Positions 4,958-8,737 of a stretch of 8,737 nucleotides of DNA are shown in pieces. How positions within the stretch are numbered: position 1 is the first letter of the stretch; each line of letters begins with the position of its first letter. Origin of the DNA: DASPKW01 sp038244055 (GTDB lineage Bacteria; Planctomycetota; Phycisphaerae; Tepidisphaerales; Tepidisphaeraceae); the NCBI GenBank assembly GCA_038244055.1, contig JBBRTW010000308.1, positions 1 through 8,737 on the forward strand. Direction: 5' to 3'. A program made the translations under genes and the position numbers. The notes beneath the pieces are model-generated. The model was given only the letters and a program-made list of their open reading frames with translations, did not search any database and had not been told where the DNA came from.

Positions 4958-7411
4958 ATGGCCAACGCGAAATTCGCCTGGGGCATCGACATCGGCAACC
5001 GGGCCCTCAAGGCAATCAAGCTCGTCCGAGACGGTGATTCGCTGCGAATGGAAGATATCGAGGTGATCGAGCACGAGCAGGTGCTCTCCATCTCCGGGGA
5101 CAATCGCGATACCCTCATCCAGACCGCCCTGGCCAACTTCGCCGGGCGGCACATGACCAAGGGCGGGGTCGTTGGGGTCGGAGTGTCCGGGCAATCCTCC
5201 TTCGCCCGCTTCATCAAGCTCCCCCCGGTCGAGAAATCCAAGATTCCCGAAATCGTCAAATTCGAGGCCATCCAACAGATTCCCTTCCCGCTGGATGATG
5301 TCGAATGGTCCTACCAGCTCTTCGAGCAGGAAGGCTCGCCCGATGTCGAAGTCGGCATCTTCGCGATGCGCAAGGAACTGGTGAATCAGCGGATCAAGTT
5401 CTTCACCGATATGGACATGAACGTCCAGCTCGTGCAGATGAATCCCCTGGCCGTCTACAATGCGATGTATTACGACAATCGATTGCAGGATGGCACGACG
5501 ATGATCCTCGATCTGGGCGCGGAAAACGCCGATCTGATCATCGCCGATCGCGAATCGGTCTGGCTCCGCTCGGTGCCCATCGGCGGCAACAACTTCACCG
5601 AGGCGCTGGTCAAGGCCTTCAAGTTGAATTTCGCCAAGGCCGAGGATCTCAAGCGCAACGCCCAGACCTCCAAGTACGCCCGGCAGATTTTCCAGGCGAT
5701 GCGGCCGATCTTCGCGGACCTCGTCGCCGAGATTCAGCGCTCGATCGGCTTCTACTCCTCGGTCCACCGCGACAGCCGCATCAAGCGGATCATCGCCCTG
5801 GGGAACACCTTCCGCCTGCCCACCCTTCAGAAGTATCTCCACCAGAACCTGCAGATCGAAGTCGAGCGCCTCGATAATTTCGGCGCGGGCGCGCCCGATG
5901 ATGGACGACTGGCGGCCGTGCTGAGCGATAACATCGCCTCGATGGCCGGCGCGTACGGGCTGGCGCTGCAGGCGATGAACCAGGGGAAGATCACCTCATC
6001 GCTGCTGCCGCACAAGATTCAGGTCGAGAAGATCTGGAAGGAAAAGACCAAGTGGTTCGCCGGCGCGGCGGCGCTGTTCGTGGCCGCGGCGGGGCTGAAG
6101 TACGGCGTCTACGCCTTCCACGACAGCCAGTACGAATCCAGCGGTGCCAAGGATGCCCGCGCCACCATCGCCGCCGCCATTCGCGAGGCCGAAAAGAACG
6201 ACAAGGCCTGGCAGGCGATCGAAACCTCCGGCGGCGCGGACAAGATCCGCATCACCAACGTCTCCTCGCTGGCCAACTACCGCGATCTCTGGGCCGACCT
6301 GTGGATCGATGTCACCCGCAATCTCCCCTCGACCAACTCGATCCTGCCATCGGCTCAGAAAACCACCGCGCGCGCCCAGCGCGAGCAGATCTTCATCGAG
6401 TCGGTCGCCTCCCAGTACCAGCCCGATATCGGTTCCATCCTCAAGATGGAGGATGACCAGTTCAAGAATCTGGGCAATGCCAACGCCAACGCCGCGACGG
6501 TCGTCCCCTTCAATCCCGTCAGCGGCGGCGGGCGCTTTCCGCGCGGCGGCGGCGGCGAGAGCAATTTCCAGCCGGTCATGCCCGGCGTCGGGCGCGGATT
6601 CCAGCCGGCGCCCCGGCCGGCGGAAACCGACCCCAACGCCGTAGCCGGCGTGCCCACCGACCGCGGATACCTGCTGACCCTGCGCTGCGTGTCCCCCTAT
6701 AACGTCTCTTCCAGTAACAATGCCTCGGTGCTGGTCGACAAATACCTCCAGAAATTGCTGGCCGACGTGACCAACGACAAATCCTACACCGCCGTCCCTC
6801 CCAAACCCTATTACATTGGGCGCGCCAAGATCGTCTCGGCGCAGCAGTTGAAGAACGACACGGTGCGAATGACGGCGTTGAAGGCCGCGTTCGACCAGAA
6901 GAAGGCCGCCAAGGCCGCCATCGAAGCGGCCGCCGGCGGCGATCCCAATGCGGTTGGCGCGGGCGGAGTCGGCGCGGGTGGTGGCGGCGTCGGGCCCGGC
7001 GCATTCCGTCGTCCGGGTGGCGGTGTCGGCGAGATCGATATGGGTCGCCGGCCGATCGTGACGCCGGGCGGCGGCGGCGGTGGTGGCTTTGGCCGAAATC
7101 CCAATCCGGGAGGCACCTCGCCCGATGATCCCAGCGCCGATCCCAGGAAAGACCCCGCCTTCGAGGACCCGCTTTACCCCGGCGAGAACATGCTGGAGGA
7201 CTGGGATATCACGGTGGTCATCGCCGTGGTCCTGGACCCCAAGCCGCCGGTGAAGGCCGAAAGCAATCCGACCGCCGATGCGACGCTTCCCGGCAGTGTG
7301 ATGCCGGCCGATCCATCTGCCGCCGATCGCACCGTCGTCGATCGCAACGCGATCCCCGCCGCTTCACCCACTCGGCCGGGCCGGCCGGCCGTCTCCGCCG
7401 CATCGCGCTGA
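4958..7411 (+). CDS. PilM-like actin-fold ATPase fused to a PilN-like membrane part
   Basis: This 817-residue protein joins two parts. Residues about 5-345 form a PilM-type actin/FtsA-fold ATPase: phosphate-1 motif WGIDIGNRALKAIKL (8-22), a middle domain with FEAIQQIPFPLDDVEWSY (102-119), phosphate-2 LDLGAENADLIIADRES (184-200) with VPIGGNNFTEAL (206-217), and an adenosine-type motif IIALGNTFRLP (278-288). Then come SSLLPHK (347-353), which resembles the INLLP tail by which PilN binds PilM, and one membrane helix (about 366-388). The rest is periplasmic: a helical stretch (about 395-425), a strand/helix segment YLLTLRCVSPYNVSSSNN near 571-588, and Gly-rich linkers (522-547, 659-720). It is the inner-membrane platform component of a type IV pilus or type II secretion-like machine. 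Ordinary PilM has about 350-380 residues. The PilO-like gene follows after 33 bases. Confidence 0.88.
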   Translation: MANAKFAWGIDIGNRALKAIKLVRDGDSLRMEDIEVIEHEQVLSISGDNRDTLIQTALANFAGRHMTKGGVVGVGVSGQSSFARFIKLPPVEKSKIPEIVKFEAIQQIPFPLDDVEWSYQLFEQEGSPDVEVGIFAMRKELVNQRIKFFTDMDMNVQLVQMNPLAVYNAMYYDNRLQDGTTMILDLGAENADLIIADRESVWLRSVPIGGNNFTEALVKAFKLNFAKAEDLKRNAQTSKYARQIFQAMRPIFADLVAEIQRSIGFYSSVHRDSRIKRIIALGNTFRLPTLQKYLHQNLQIEVERLDNFGAGAPDDGRLAAVLSDNIASMAGAYGLALQAMNQGKITSSLLPHKIQVEKIWKEKTKWFAGAAALFVAAAGLKYGVYAFHDSQYESSGAKDARATIAAAIREAEKNDKAWQAIETSGGADKIRITNVSSLANYRDLWADLWIDVTRNLPSTNSILPSAQKTTARAQREQIFIESVASQYQPDIGSILKMEDDQFKNLGNANANAATVVPFNPVSGGGRFPRGGGGESNFQPVMPGVGRGFQPAPRPAETDPNAVAGVPTDRGYLLTLRCVSPYNVSSSNNASVLVDKYLQKLLADVTNDKSYTAVPPKPYYIGRAKIVSAQQLKNDTVRMTALKAAFDQKKAAKAAIEAAAGGDPNAVGAGGVGAGGGGVGPGAFRRPGGGVGEIDMGRRPIVTPGGGGGGGFGRNPNPGGTSPDDPSADPRKDPAFEDPLYPGENMLEDWDITVVIAVVLDPKPPVKAESNPTADATLPGSVMPADPSAADRTVVDRNAIPAASPTRPGRPAVSAASR

Positions 7412-7444
7412 TTACAACACCCGGATTCACCACCAAGGTGCCCC

Positions 7445-8737
7445 ATGGATATAGTCAAGAAAAACATCCCCAGCATCATCTGCGGCGTCATCGCCATCGT
7501 GGCGCTCGTCGCCGTATTTCTCTGGCCGCTCGACGGCTACTACGAATCGCTCGAAACGCGAACCGCCGAAAGCGCCAAGGCGCAGGGCAGGCTCAACGCC
7601 CTGGTCCGCAAGCAGCGTCGAATCCCCAATCCCAACCCGCGCGACCCGGGTAGCTCCGAACTGCTGGCCGAGAAGGGCCAGCCGGTCTACCCCAGCAAAA
7701 ACGTCATCGACTTCGGCGATGCCGCCAAAAAACTGGTCGAAGCCCAGAGCACCGCGATGTATCAGTCGGCCATCGACATCAATCAACGGGATCATGGCCT
7801 GGTCGTCGGCGGTTCGCTGCCGATACCCCTGAGCACACCGATCGCACTGGGCTACCGCGAACTTCTCCTGAAGGAAATCGACAACCTTCGCATCAAGATC
7901 CTGGGCGGCGGCATTCCGCCCACACCGGAAGTGATCAAGACCGCCAGTGATGCCCTCTGGATCGCAATGCAGAAAGACATCATCTACGTCCAGAACGAAC
8001 CCGTGAATCTCCCCAAGGTGCAGGCCCGCTTCCAGAAGGAGTCGGCCCTGCTTCCGGAAAAAATCCAGAAGGAAGCCGCCGCCAGCGCCAAGATTTATGT
8101 TGACCCGACCAAAGTGCTGCTCGTTCCCGCCTCCCTGCCGCCCGATGGCAAGGTCCCCGATCCGAGCGTGATCTGGTGGGCCCAGGTGGAGTTCTGGGTG
8201 ACGACCGATGTCGTCAACGCGATCGCCGCCACCAATATCGATTCGAAGGGCGTCGTCGATTCGCCCATCAAGCAGATTCATTCGCTGGTCGTGCCCTCGA
8301 CATTTTTCCCCGAGCCGTCCGCCGCAGCGCTGGCCGGCGGCGCTGAAGTGCCGGCCGCGGATGCCGAAGCCGCCACCGGCGCGGCCCCGGATCCCACCGT
8401 CCCGCTTCCCGATGGATCGTCGCAGGCTCCCACCAAGCGCGTTTCCAACTCGCTCTTCGACGTGATTCATTTCAACGTCGCGGTCGATATCGAGGCCGAT
8501 CAGGTTCCCCGGTTCCTCAAGGCGCTGGCGACCAATCGCTTCATCACGGTTCTGAACATGGATTTGTCCGTGGTCGATCCGCAGTTGATGCAACTGGCCG
8601 GCTACGTCTACGGGCCCCGCCCGGTGGTCACGCTTCATCTGGAATGTGAGGAAATTTTCCTCCGCCACTGGACGCTCAAGTACATGCCGCCCTCGATCCG
8701 CAAGCTTCTGGGCGCGCCCGCGCCGGCCGCGCCGAGG
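7445..8737 (+). CDS. Single-pass membrane protein in the PilO position, 3' end cut by window edge
   Basis: The frame is open from the ATG at 7445 to the right edge (431 codons, no stop). Residues about 9-28 are one membrane helix after a short positive amino end (MDIVKKN), followed by a helical, probably coiled-coil stretch (about 33-58). The rest would lie in the periplasm. This is the PilO/GspM arrangement, and the position after a PilM-PilN fusion agrees, but sequence identity to PilO is not evident to me, so the name is inference. Two similar strand-helix units are visible, WAQVEFWVTTDVVNAIAATN (245-264) and HFNVAVDIEADQVPRFLKAL (342-361), compatible with paired ferredoxin-like domains, separated by an Ala/Pro-rich linker (about 291-330). 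AAGGTG lies four bases before the ATG. The end is Pro/Ala-rich, so the carboxy end may be near. Confidence 0.85.
   Translation, partial: MDIVKKNIPSIICGVIAIVALVAVFLWPLDGYYESLETRTAESAKAQGRLNALVRKQRRIPNPNPRDPGSSELLAEKGQPVYPSKNVIDFGDAAKKLVEAQSTAMYQSAIDINQRDHGLVVGGSLPIPLSTPIALGYRELLLKEIDNLRIKILGGGIPPTPEVIKTASDALWIAMQKDIIYVQNEPVNLPKVQARFQKESALLPEKIQKEAAASAKIYVDPTKVLLVPASLPPDGKVPDPSVIWWAQVEFWVTTDVVNAIAATNIDSKGVVDSPIKQIHSLVVPSTFFPEPSAAALAGGAEVPAADAEAATGAAPDPTVPLPDGSSQAPTKRVSNSLFDVIHFNVAVDIEADQVPRFLKALATNRFITVLNMDLSVVDPQLMQLAGYVYGPRPVVTLHLECEEIFLRHWTLKYMPPSIRKLLGAPAPAAPR

Noticed and set aside
4916..5842. 308-codon minus-strand frame opposite the pilM-like gene
   Set aside because: It is antisense to strongly recognisable PilM motifs and has no family character of its own.
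7427..8668. 413-codon minus-strand frame opposite the PilO-like gene
   Set aside because: Its length is explained by GC-rich codon bias; the plus strand has a start with an SD-like site, a membrane helix and operon context.

Overview
The window is GC-rich and tightly packed: six complete or partial protein genes of recognisable type plus one small protein gene. Several features suggest a Planctomycetota bacterium, possibly Phycisphaerae-like: high GC, a PilM-type ATPase with a very long carboxy-terminal extension, a strongly enlarged MtaB, and short 7- and 8-base tandem repeats both between and inside genes. The taxonomic call is inference from gene style only. No rRNA, tRNA, CRISPR array, transposase or phage gene was seen. 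No gene-free stretch exceeds 300 bases.

Layout. (1) 1-761, minus: a GNAT acetyltransferase, cut by the left edge. (2) 762-1009: a gap filled mostly by a repeat element, made of a GGTATAG-type heptamer array, a near-perfect 25/26-base inverted repeat, and an inner hairpin of GGATTGC/AATCCGC heptamers. (3) 1010-1828, plus: a TIM-barrel sugar isomerase/epimerase-like enzyme, followed 18 bases later by a small membrane-anchored protein with a BamE/SmpA-like motif (1847-2158). (4) 2253-4798, minus: mtaB and dtd overlap by ATGA and form a translation-quality pair (tRNA ms2t6A37 modification and D-aminoacyl-tRNA deacylation). (5) 4799-4957: divergent promoter region with a dyad and a 9-base direct repeat. 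(6) 4958 to the right edge, plus: a PilM-like actin-fold ATPase fused to a PilN-like membrane segment and a long periplasmic part, then a single-pass membrane protein in the position of PilO that runs off the window. Together these look like the inner-membrane platform of a type IV pilus or type II secretion-like machine.

The most unusual signal is the short tandem repeats. The same kind of 7-8-base array that fills the gap at 764-905 also lies inside the mtaB reading frame at 2947-2981 and 3643-3674. There it is translated and sits inside insertions that bring MtaB to 691 residues, against roughly 420-450 for the family. The catalytic motifs are all kept and the frame is open throughout, so this looks like repeat invasion of a conserved gene at tolerated sites. 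The second point of interest is the PilM-PilN fusion, which joins two partners that are normally separate proteins.
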